A model generated the notes under the pieces. The model searched no databases. It was not told the origin of the DNA and saw nothing but the letters and a program-made list of their open reading frames with translations. A DNA stretch of 64,000 bases from Chaunax sp. Z400 (Eukaryota > Chordata > Actinopteri > Lophiiformes > Chaunacidae), in assembly GCA_037577475.1 (NCBI GenBank), contig CM075186.1, positions 4,463,501 to 4,527,500 of the forward strand. Reading direction: 5' to 3'. Shown here piece after piece: positions 35,801 to 43,842 of the stretch (position 1 is the first letter of the stretch; each line of letters begins with the position of its first letter). A program made the translations under genes and the position numbers.

Positions 35801-38800
35801 TAATTTGTAATTAATATTGTCACATAATTGGACACACTGAAACTTAAAAAGCACAGACTGGCTTCCCAGTGCTATTTATGTCAAAATGAGTCTATTTCTA
35901 AGCCCTGAGTTGTGCCTAAGTAATCCTTTTTATCTCAATTTGCCTTTTTCAGCTGAAATTGAAACCACTGTGACAGAGGATGTTATCAAGCAGACAACGG
36001 TCACAATTGATCAATTTGCTCCTAAACGTGAGACAAATGCATGAAACCTGTTCTCTTAAGTCCTTCTTATGAACCTGGCTTGCTATTGTAATTTTAATAT
36101 TTCTAAATAATACATGACCCTCGATTTAGAATAATTTGTAATTAATATCATCACATGATTGGACACAGTGACATTTAGAAAGCACAGACTGTGTCTTGAA
36201 CAGGGTTTGTTATATCCACATTCACCAACATTAGATGTCAGGCCTCTTCTGTACTTTTAGCATTCTTTGCATTTAAGTGATTAGAAACCAAAAATGCAGC
36301 TAAGCACAGTTTATGGGCTTGATGCTGCACGATTTCTGGCTATTGACATACAAAAATCATCAGTTTCTAATTGATGGCTGCCACTGTGCTGATGCATGGC
36401 TATACAGTAGAGTACTGAGACCAAACTAGTGACAGTTTCTCCACCCAGCTACAACTCTCTCAAATGGTTACAGTGGGATTGGTTGTGTTTGTATTATGCA
36501 GCAATACATGTATGTTTGACATGGATATTAATCTTGATTCAGCATTACAACTTGATACTGTATTGTATTGATTACCAGCTAGGGGTACTTGTACATAGGA
36601 GGTATTGCAGTTGTTAGGGAGTACGTGGGATGATTGTAGAGTATAGCTCGACTAATTTAAAAATTATTCTATCTACATATTGCCTCAGCTGTAACACCTG
36701 AACACTATTGTCATAAAAAGAGCAGATATGTCAAAGCAGTAGAGCAAGCAGAGATGCCTAAACGCTATTATAAAATTTGTTTGGCTAAAGCTACTGGTAA
36801 GGGATGAATGGTTGAAATTATGCAAAATAATATCGCTTTAAAATGAAATATTGGTGTTTGCCTATATGACAGGCCAAATATATTCAGAAGAGACACAAGC
36901 CATTCACATAGAAGTTTTCTTTTTTTCTTTTGTCGAGTGATTTTAACAAACATTTGTCTGCATCTGGCATAATAACTGCTACAGGAGAGATTTGAAGTTC
37001 ACTGCAGTTAAGTGGAGAAAAATGTGCAGGTATCAGCATCAGCACTCATCCAAGTTAGAAAATATCAGCAAAAATCCAGTATAGTGCATCTCTAGTTCAA
37101 ACAGTGAGCTAAAAGTCATGAAAAATAGTTGAAATAGCAGCACTAGTTTTGGCAAATCGGTGTATTTGTGGGCTTTCCAGTGATGTTTATGTCAAAGTTA
37201 CCCTGCCTCTTCAAAACTGAGTTGTGCATAGATAATCCATTTATGCATCATTTTGTCTTGTTCAGCTGAAATTGAAACCAGTGTGAATGTGACCATCGTG
37301 ACGGAGGATGTTATCAAGAAGACAATAGTCACAACTGATCAATTTGCTCCCACAGGTAAGACAAATACTAGGAAAAACCATCAGCACATTTCCCACATTC
37401 CTCTAAGAGAAGAACCAAAATAGATAAATGGTAAAACCAAGTATGTTTTCTTTCCTAATCATCATCAGCTTTGTTTCCTTTGCTTGATTATTACAGTTGA
37501 AACTACTGTAACCTACAATGAAACTGAAAGCAGAGTAAACATTACTGAAATAGAGGAGTTCATCAACAAGACAACCATCACGACGCACCAAGTTGCTCCT
37601 CCTGGTAAGACAGCTGGATATAACAGTGTGACTAACAAATGTCTTTTCTGCAAACATGGCCACAATTATATTAGTTCAATAATTCTATGTTTCACTGCTT
37701 ACAAAGCATTTTGTGAACTCTTCTCTGGATTCTTAATATTTCTCCCAGATGGACCCATTTTACCTCCACTCCCTGATGATTTGTCAGGCTCTGGTTCAGC
37801 TGATCATTCAGCCAGTGGGGAGTCAGGGGAGTCCAGCACGTTCAGTGCCAGCGGCGATGCCTCTGGGTCAGGACAGGAAGTCATCTTCAGCGGACACACC
37901 GACGTCCTCTCCGGAGAGGAGTCAGCCTCTGGAGGTGTGCAGGAGGGAGAAGGGGGAAGCGCTATCATCTTCACATCTGGAGAATCGGGTAGTGCATCTG
38001 GATCTGGGGACGGACTGGACTGGCAACACTCTGGTTTCATTGTATCAGGATCAGGTATTGCCAGTGGAAGTGGGGACATCAGTGGTAGTGGTGGAGACTC
38101 AGACATCATCATGGTGGATGGGAAGTGGGTGGAGGTGTCGAAACACCAAACTGAGGAAGAGTTAGGCAAGGGAGGCATCGATACTAGTGGGGCTTTCTTG
38201 GAATCAAGTACGTCCGGATCAGGAGGTATGTCTGGATCAGGCTTTTGGGAATTTTCTGGAGATGTGTCTGGGTCAGCCTCTGGTGGATTTTCTGGAAGTA
38301 TCTCTGGGTCAGGCTCTGGAGAATTTTCTGGCATCTCATTTGTCGACCACAGCGGTATTGATCTAACAGTCGAGCCGTCTGGTGAGCAGGAGGTGTCTGG
38401 ATATCGTCCCTTTGGATCAGGGTTCCCCAGTGGCCTTCCAAGCGGTTTTCTATCTGGTGTCTCAGGCAGCGGCTCTGCCTCTGGGGACTCTTTCCAGCAG
38501 AGCGGTGATGTCATCTACCTAACAGATGATGACATGGTGGAAGTGACTGTACCCCCACTGATACGCCACCCGGAACAGGGCCGGGGGGTTGTGGAGGTAA
38601 GCGGAGGAGGAAGTGGGTCAGGGATTCATCAGGAATTCAGTGGCACTTTGGACCATCTCTCAGGAAGTGGAGCTCCTCATGAAACTGCTGACCTTTCTTT
38701 CGCCCCACCGCCTGGATCTCAGATTACTTACACTGAATACACTGACAGTCATGGCCAATCAGGACTCGGGGAGGAGAGACAGGAAGCCCAAGCAGGGCCT

Positions 38801-39241
38801 GCAGTGTATGCAGTGACTCCAGACTCATCCTACACCAGCCCAACCACAGCACCTTCAGTGTCATTAGAAACCCCTGCTGTTGTGGAGCAGCCTGTAGTAG
38901 TGGAAGGTATGTGGTTTGGGTGTTTACTTTGCTGTTCTCTGTTTGTTTTTTTCTTCCAATTCTCCTTTTGATGCAGCCCAACAGATGAGCTGGAACTACA
39001 CAATCAATAATCATTTTTCTCTTATCAGCCTCTACAAACCCCTGTGATCCGAACCCCTGTCGTTCAGGCTCCTGCTCTGTGCAGGGAGAGCTGGCTGTCT
39101 GTCAGTGTCCTAATGGTTTCACTGGTGTAGACTGCTTGACACGTGAGTCACCAAGCTGTCATTACACACAGCACATGGAATATGCTTCGAAATTCTATCT
39201 TTTGTATTTTTCAAACTTTTGTCCGAATGTGTTGTGATGTG

Positions 39242-39278
<37 letters not shown>

Positions 39279-41853
39279 CTGTGCAGGGCTGTGCCGAGGG
39301 CTGGTTGGAGTTCGGGGGCAGCTGCTTCCTCCACTTTGCAGAGAGAGACACCTGGTCTGAGGCTGAGCAACGCTGTCAGGAACTCAATGCCCACCTGGTC
39401 AGCATCGGCTCCCAGGAGGAGCAGCAGTTCGTCAACTGTGAGTAGCTGTGTGTGTGTGTGTGTGTGTGTCTTGCTGGTCTATATATCTATATATCTGTGT
39501 ACTGTGTGTGCAAACTCACAAGCATTCAAGCATAATTTTTGTGCTTGTATGTGTATGTGTCTATATCTTGTCTCTTGCATGTAGAAACACATTTCGACAT
39601 CTAATAAGACCCTTAAACTTATAAGTTGTAAGTCATATCTATAATGTCAGAAAGTATGTTTTTATGACAGTAGTCATAAAGCATTATGAAAGCATTATAA
39701 TACACTATGAATGCTGCTATAAGGGGCTACAGAGGTGACCTATATAAAAGGTGTTACCAAGGCTCATAACAAAAAGTGATAGTAGCAGATGAGGCAGATA
39801 AGTAAAAGGGAGATTTTCTAAATCTTGAAGTCCTACATTACGATAGATTTTGACAAACATTTGATAGCGTTCACTGGTGGGAAGCCACAGAGGGATTTTA
39901 TCCCTGTCGTTGAACTGGTAGCATGTGGGGGGTGCACACAGGGGCTGGAATTAAGATTGAAAGCAAAAAGAATTTTTGGAGCGATTTGCACTACTTTAAA
40001 AGGAAGATTCAAAGGATATTTTCTAAGTGAAATCAAAATTCATCAATATGTCTATGTCTTCCTACTTACGCTGATCATACATATCAACCCCCAACCCATA
40101 TAGAAGACTTGGTGGCAGGACAAAATAGTTCTCCGATATACTGTACCTTATTGCTTTGAGGCTAGGGATGATACATCTTCTTACTAATACGGCCTGTTGA
40201 GGGATGCAAGCATATTATTATGAGGGCAGGACATGTATAAGTTGCTTCATAGTTAACATCTAGTTTTGTTGTAATGTAGCCAATGGTCAGGACTACCAGT
40301 GGATCGGACTTAATGACAAAGATGTGCAGAATGAGTTCCGCTGGACAGACGGCAGTCCTTTGGTGAGTTTAATTCCTTAACAACTATCTGTATTATCTAT
40401 ATTTTTAATACGTTAACTGATCCTCTTGGTAACCTCCATAGACCTTTGAGAACTGGAGGCCCAACCAGCCAGATAACTACTTCAACTCTGGGGAGGATTG
40501 TGTGGTGATGATCTGGCACGAGGGTGGACAGTGGAATGACGTGCCCTGTAACTACCACCTTCCCTTCACATGCAAGACTGGACCCGGTAAGCTTACTGGT
40601 TGGGAAATGATTGTGACTGGAAAGAAGTGATTGTGGGAATTTTTTATAGACGGAAAATTTGCATGGGATGTGAAACATACAAATGCAACCTTTTACTGGT
40701 GCATTTACTAAAAAGCTTGGTTTACTGTGGTCGGTGGTAGACAAACAGATATGCTGCGGCATACTTGACTAAAACAAGCTTCATTTTACGTCACTTGAAG
40801 TTTGATAATTAATAAAGTGTGTAATTTTATTTATTTTTTTATTCTTTTTCAGTCATGTGTGGAGCTCCCCCTGTGGTGGAACACAGCCGGCCGATGGGCA
40901 GCAACAGAGACCGCTATGTCGTCAACTCTATAGTCCGCTACCAGTGTGATGCAGGCTACACACAGCGCCACCTGCCTGTGATACGCTGTATGCCAAACGG
41001 ACAGTGGGAGGAGCCGCAAGTGGAATGTACAGAAGGTGAGCCCTCAGGAAAATGCTAACATGTGGATTAACCCTTCGTTTTGTAAAAATGGCTGCGTGGA
41101 GTCACAGGCTGAATGTATTTTAAGATTTAGGTATTTTTATGTCATTTACTATGTCGAGTGATGCATTACTACCTGACATCATCATCTAGGCTCAAAGAAG
41201 TCATATGTGACACACTAGATATATGTCTAAAGCTGCATGTTTGACACACCATTGTTATTCACCTGTAATCTCATTATGCCTTTGGTTCTGTCAACCAATC
41301 AGAGTCTGTGTTTCTGTCTGAAAGCCTTCATCAGGCCACACACCATCGCCCACCACTGGATTTGTAATGAAATGCAACAAATGATACACGATACAACATG
41401 ATATATTGCGGACAAACAAACAAACAGACAAAAAGTGGGCGATCACATTACCTCCAACGCTCATTGGCGAAGGTGACAAAGATCCCTGCCTGAGCTCAAA
41501 CTAGGGGTGTTGCAGTTCACCTGGGCACCCTTAGTGTATGTTTTCCAACCTCTTAATTCATGAACAAGAAATGTAGAAGAAACTGAGGACCTGAACCAAT
41601 GCTGGGAGATTTTCACACAGAAAATAAACCTCCAGCAGAGCTACAATTTAGTTTTTTAACTAGACCCTTTAGTTACACAAGTCACTTCAGGGTAACTTAT
41701 GAGTCTTTTGGCAGCTCATGTTTCCATGATGTCATCAGTATGCGTACCTTTTCTCCCTCAGTCGGCGCCAACAGTAGCAGGCTACACAAAAGATCCCTCA
41801 GGAGGAGAAGTAAAGGAGCGGGCAGCCAACGGGAACAGAGGAAGCTGCTCTGA
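29584..41853 (+). CDS. acan: Aggrecan core protein (20 coding exons, about 1,393 residues)
   Basis: Large chondroitin-sulfate proteoglycan of cartilage and other matrix. G1 binds hyaluronan together with link protein, and the C-terminal G3 lectin region binds matrix proteins. Exon joins (all AG/GT, phase 1 at nearly every border) give: signal peptide 1-18; Ig V-set about 25-152; Link 153-253 and 254-351 (G1); short interglobular linker 352-434; Link 435-535 and 536-633 (G2); four Thr-rich repeat exons 634-749; Ser-Gly-rich exon 750-1135; EGF about 1136-1173; C-type lectin 1174-1302; sushi 1303-1363; basic tail to 1393. G2 (four Link modules in all) separates aggrecan from versican, neurocan and brevican. 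Mammalian aggrecan is far longer (over 2,000 residues); the difference is mainly in the glycosaminoglycan region. Convergent neighbour hapln3 encodes its partner. Confidence 0.97.
29657..30725 (+). other. acan: acan intron 2, AT-rich
   Basis: Contains a (TA)n tract at 29,793-29,853 and short relics of dispersed repeats, including a 'cagtccatttac' SINE-tail fragment near 30,562. No exon seen. Confidence 0.6.
29793..29853. repeat. (TA)n microsatellite
   Basis: About 60 bases of TA repeat followed by AATA repeats. Confidence 0.97.
30726..31109 (+). CDS. acan: acan exon 3: Ig V-set domain of G1
   Basis: 384 bases, phase 1 to 1. The disulfide pair is seen in KVVVPCYFQD and SGTYRCEVMLG, with WSYV as the core Trp. 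Ig of G1 is the part that contacts link protein by established knowledge. Confidence 0.96.
31679..31853 (+). CDS. acan: acan exon 4: Link module 1, first half
   Basis: 175 bases. GIVFHYRAITTRYTLTFEKA then ACIQNSATIATPAQLQAAYD and CDAGWLSDQTVR are Link-module hallmarks. Together with exon 5 it totals 303 bases, exactly the length of the single hapln3 Link-1 exon. Confidence 0.97.
31854..32410 (+). other. acan: acan intron 4 with CATC simple repeat
   Basis: A (CATC)n run at about 31,861-31,890 starts a decayed interspersed repeat. Otherwise nothing recognised. Confidence 0.6.
32411..32538 (+). CDS. acan: acan exon 5: Link module 1, second half
   Basis: 128 bases: YPIQEPREPCYGDKEDFPGV then RTYGVRDVNETYDVYCFAEK. 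Acceptor CTCAAG, donor GTACAC. Confidence 0.97.
32626..32919 (+). CDS. acan: acan exon 6: Link module 2
   Basis: 294 bases, unsplit. FYEAGDQCTKLGARLATTGE, CNAGWLADRSARYPIS and YDAICFQG give the four Link cysteines. It completes G1, the hyaluronan-binding globule. Confidence 0.97.
33020..33268 (+). CDS. acan: acan exon 7: interglobular domain
   Basis: 249 bases encode about 83 Pro-, Gly- and Thr-rich residues (for example ITPAPGVYPGLTPSPGGEEI) between G1 and G2. This is shorter than the mammalian interglobular domain (about 130 to 150). I do not see the mammalian aggrecanase motif (TEGE before ARGS); the nearest acidic stretch is EEIVGGEIDTLFP. Confidence 0.92.
33269..33882 (+). other. acan: acan intron 7
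   Basis: AT-rich; nothing recognised. Confidence 0.6.
33883..34057 (+). CDS. acan: acan exon 8: Link module 3 (G2), first half
   Basis: 175 bases, as exon 4. GVVFHYRSITGRYTLTFLEA and CDAGWLRDQTVR closely resemble the first Link module, consistent with origin of G2 by duplication of G1. Confidence 0.97.
34119..34542. mobile_element. hAT-type MITE with perfect 8-bp target duplication, in acan intron 8
   Basis: The octamer AATGTTCA occurs at 34,111-34,118 and again at 34,543-34,550, directly flanking the element. The ends (CAAAGATTGGGCAT and, inverted, AGGGTTGGGCAT) are imperfect terminal repeats, with 'gattctgattccaattcc'-type subterminal repeats inside. No coding capacity. Confidence 0.85.
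34836..34963 (+). CDS. acan: acan exon 9: Link module 3, second half
   Basis: 128 bases, as exon 5: YPIVSPRGNCAGNLPHLPGV then RSYGLRPASERYDVYCYMER. Confidence 0.97.
35111..35404 (+). CDS. acan: acan exon 10: Link module 4 (G2)
   Basis: 294 bases, as exon 6: GEVFFTSDYDSFSYDEAVQH, CRPGWLMDRSVRYPIT and YDAYCFK. G2 is specific to aggrecan among lecticans. Confidence 0.97.
35622..35696 (+). CDS. acan: acan exon 11: Thr-rich repeat exon, unit 1
   Basis: 75 bases encode AEIETTVKEDVIKQTTVTID then QFVPK. It is symmetric (phase 1 to 1), so inclusion or skipping keeps frame. It occupies the place where mammalian aggrecan has its keratan-sulfate region. Confidence 0.88.
35953..36027 (+). CDS. acan: acan exon 12: Thr-rich repeat exon, unit 2 (recent duplicate)
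   Basis: 75 bases, nearly identical to exon 11 and offset by 331 bases, with similar flanking intron. Donor GTGAGA. Encodes IETTVTEDVIKQTTVTIDQF. Confidence 0.88.
36192..37170. mobile_element. Insertion splitting the third repeat unit in acan intron 12
   Basis: Intron sequence homologous to units 1 and 2 is present up to 'agcacagactg' (36,191) and resumes at 'ggctttccagtgatg' (37,171). The roughly 980 bases between have no counterpart in the other units. The right part carries 'tatcagcatcagcac ... agtgcatctctag' (to about 37,095), which resembles the end of a fish hAT transposon. A clear target duplication is not visible. Confidence 0.65.
37266..37355 (+). CDS. acan: acan exon 13: Thr-rich repeat exon, unit 3
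   Basis: 90 bases: AEIETSVNVTIVTEDVIKKT then IVTTDQFAPT. Five extra codons sit inside relative to exons 11 and 12. Upstream intron sequence is homologous to units 1 and 2 back to 37,171. Confidence 0.86.
37497..37604 (+). CDS. acan: acan exon 14: Thr-rich repeat exon, unit 4 (diverged)
   Basis: 108 bases: VETTVTYNETESRVNITEIE then EFINKTTITTHQVAPP. It keeps the ETTVT...KTT(I/V)T pattern, is symmetric in phase, and contains NET, NIT and NKT N-glycosylation sequons. Confidence 0.86.
37749..38906 (+). CDS. acan: acan exon 15: chondroitin-sulfate attachment region
   Basis: 1,158 bases (386 codons) in one exon, phase 1 to 1. I count about 50 Ser-Gly dipeptides, many as SGSG or ASGSG next to acidic or hydrophobic residues (for example SGSGSGEFSGISFVDHSG). 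These are xylosylation sites by family knowledge. The last 90 or so codons lack Ser-Gly and are Pro/Thr/Val-rich before the EGF exon. In mammals the equivalent exon is several times longer. Confidence 0.95.
39029..39142 (+). CDS. acan: acan exon 16: EGF-like module
   Basis: 114 bases: NPCDPNPCRSGSCSVQGELA then VCQCPNGFTGVDC gives six cysteines in EGF order. There is no calcium-binding consensus at its start. Confidence 0.95.
39243..39277. repeat. (TG)n tract abutting the acceptor of acan exon 17
   Basis: TG repeat runs straight into the acceptor TAG at 39,276-39,278 and takes the place of a normal polypyrimidine tract. Confidence 0.95.
39279..39437 (+). CDS. acan: acan exon 17: C-type lectin, first third
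   Basis: 159 bases, symmetric phase. CAEGWLEFGGSCFLHFAERD then TWSEAEQRCQELNAHLVSIG and SQEEQQFVN are canonical lectin long-form motifs. TG repeats lie immediately upstream of the acceptor and about 12 bases downstream of the donor. Confidence 0.95.
39438..40279 (+). other. acan: acan intron 17
   Basis: Opens with (TG)n at about 39,450-39,470. A short relic of a dispersed DNA repeat ('gaatgctgctataaggggct') is at about 39,708. Nothing else recognised. Confidence 0.55.
40280..40362 (+). CDS. acan: acan exon 18: C-type lectin, middle
   Basis: 83 bases: SNGQDYQWIGLNDKDVQNEF then RWTDGSPL, with the WIGL and RWTDG motifs of the fold. Confidence 0.95.
40442..40586 (+). CDS. acan: acan exon 19: C-type lectin, calcium-site part
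   Basis: 145 bases: TFENWRPNQPDNYFNSGEDC then GGQWNDVPCNYHLPFTCK. QPD and WND are the calcium-site motifs. Confidence 0.95.
40853..41035 (+). CDS. acan: acan exon 20: sushi (CCP) module
   Basis: 183 bases: four cysteines in MCGAPPVVEHSRPMGSNRDR, YQCDAGYTQRHLPVIRC and GQWEEPQVEC. Confidence 0.95.
41036..41761 (+). other. acan: acan intron 20
   Basis: Has a 'gacaaacaaacaaacagaca' fragment at about 41,411, related to the 4,999-type dispersed repeat. Otherwise nothing. Confidence 0.5.
41762..41853 (+). CDS. acan: acan exon 21: basic C-terminal tail and stop
   Basis: Encodes VGANSSRLHKRSLRRRSKGA then GSQREQRKLL and TGA at 41,851-41,853. The Arg/Lys-rich tail fits aggrecan C-termini. Acceptor CCCTCAG. 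Confidence 0.92.
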
Positions 41854-42159
41854 GCAGGAATGAAAGGACATACAACAGAGAGCCACAAAGGACCCCTCTT
41901 GCAAATAAGTGTGGACACCAATGCAAATGCCCGACCAAAAAGATAACATTCCCCGCCATGTATATACACACACACTAAAGCACATGTAGACAGTGATAGA
42001 GTTATTGATTGTCGTTTTGCAGCTTTGAGTGTCACTCTGCGCCCGTTAGAGGCAGGATTCTATGTATTTATACCGTCTAATTTATAGCTGTGTCACAATA
42101 TTATCTCAATGCACAAGGTGAAATTTTCTCCGATCAGTTGTCAAGACTGCAAACACTTC

Positions 42160-42165
42160 AATAAA
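42160..42165 (+). terminator. acan: Candidate acan polyadenylation signal
   Basis: The first AATAAA after the stop, 307 bases downstream. A second AATAAA at 44,655-44,660 followed by a GT-rich stretch could end a longer 3' UTR, but a transposon lies between. Confidence 0.45.
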
Positions 42166-43088
42166 GCTGTCATCTAGTGATATAAAAGGCTTCAGAGTGA
42201 CACGCAAAGTCCAAAACAGCCCAATAACGGTTTTCAGTTGCAGCTGGATTCTCTGAACTAAAACATATTGTTCCATAGACTTTTGCTATATTGTAGAGTA
42301 TTTTTCTAGATCTGTGTTTCTTAGTGTTTTTTTTTATTTCTTTAATTTCATCTGTCTTTTTATTTCTTTTTATTTTTGACTTTTAGGTTAATACAATTGT
42401 GTGCTTCAGACAGGTGAAACTAACTGTTTCTTGCATCGAGGCAAGGATGGTGATTTTCAAACTTTTTGGTTGTGACCCCTCATAACAGAGCAACGAGTAC
42501 ATGTTACTCCTCTTATGAATGAATGGTTAGGCTCTGTTTTATTTGAATTATCAGAGGAACACTTAAGTCTTACAAAAATTCAGAATTGCATAAAATCAAC
42601 AGTAAAATCAGAGGGAAAAGAAACAGATAAAAAAAAAATTACAAATCATCCTCCAAGATCTTAATTGTCTCGTCATAACCTCAAGTTTGAGAAGCGCCGA
42701 TCAACTACGCCGCCACAGATACAATGAAATAACTTTTTTGTTTGATGATAAAAAGAAATCCAAGTTCAAGACGTGATTCGAGTCACTGTAACAGACCTGG
42801 ATTGAAATAGTCAGCACTTATGCACTTTGGAAGTCTTCAGTCACTTCTGTGCTAATCATTTGAATCAGCCACCTTTAATAGTAAAAAGAATAAAAACCTA
42901 TGACACTGAATTGGCAGGTTTTCTGCCAGGATGAGCCTCCTGGGTGGTGCAGAAGTCCACCACATTGGGTCATCTGTTGCAAAAGATGCTCACCCAGTTT
43001 TGCAGGTTGGGGTTTACATTTGTGGCTTCTCAAGAGCAGCCAGTGACCTCTGTCCGCACCATCTGATGTGAGAGTCATGCTTTTATAA

Positions 43089-43842
43089 GGGCCTGTTTAG
43101 ACGTGGTATTAACATCCATCCTGAGTGACCTGAGTGCACAGCTGTAAGCCCACATATGAATGCATGCTTGGCGCATTTAGGGTGCACATTGGAACTCTCT
43201 TACCTGGCAAGGTAAGCAGCAGGTGTTTGGTGAACATCTGTCACAACTGATTTCACTATGGTAGTGGTAAACACAATAACCCCAGACCCCTCTAGAAAAA
43301 CCATACAACTTTGAGAGTTGTTTAGTCAGGAGAAACACATCATTGTGTCTTTTTGTACACACAGCATTAAAACTTATTTTACCTTCCTTGCAATAAGTGT
43401 CACTTTGTCGTAGCATCACTGTACCAGTATGTACTGTACTATTACGGCCTGAAAGTGCCAATCCAGCAATTAGCGGCTGTTTGAACACACGCGTTCAACC
43501 GATTTCGCCATTTATTGACGAAGACAACATTTTATCGATGGTACATATATTTTACAAATACAGAATACAGTACATAAGCTTCTTCCTGTGGGAAAGTCCT
43601 GAGACTCCCTTTGTGAGAACTTTGTGAAATGCTTAATTTGGCCCTAAATTCTTAAAACATTTTACGTTGAGTCACATTTTGTCCTTCCAGTGATGTCTGT
43701 GTTTTATTGCATAAAGAGCAGGAAGTTTGACATAATCAAATCCAATCACTTGAGATATTTGTGGACTTGCCAGGTGTGAACAGCCGTACGTTTTTGATCG
43801 GATCACCCAGGTCAGATGTTGACACCCGGTCTGAACAGGCTC
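43089..43842. mobile_element. DNA transposon remnant with GGCCTGTTTAGAC ends
   Basis: The left end 'ggcctgtttagacgtggtat' (43,090) is matched, inverted and imperfect, by the right end 'acacccggtctgaacaggct' (to about 43,842). Internal sequence has no transposase frame. It lies in the 3' flank of acan. Confidence 0.6.

Noticed and set aside
37804..38514. 236-codon minus-strand open frame
   Set aside because: It is the antisense of the Ser-Gly-rich acan exon. The Ser/Pro/Asp-rich product is a composition artefact with no own splice or start context.
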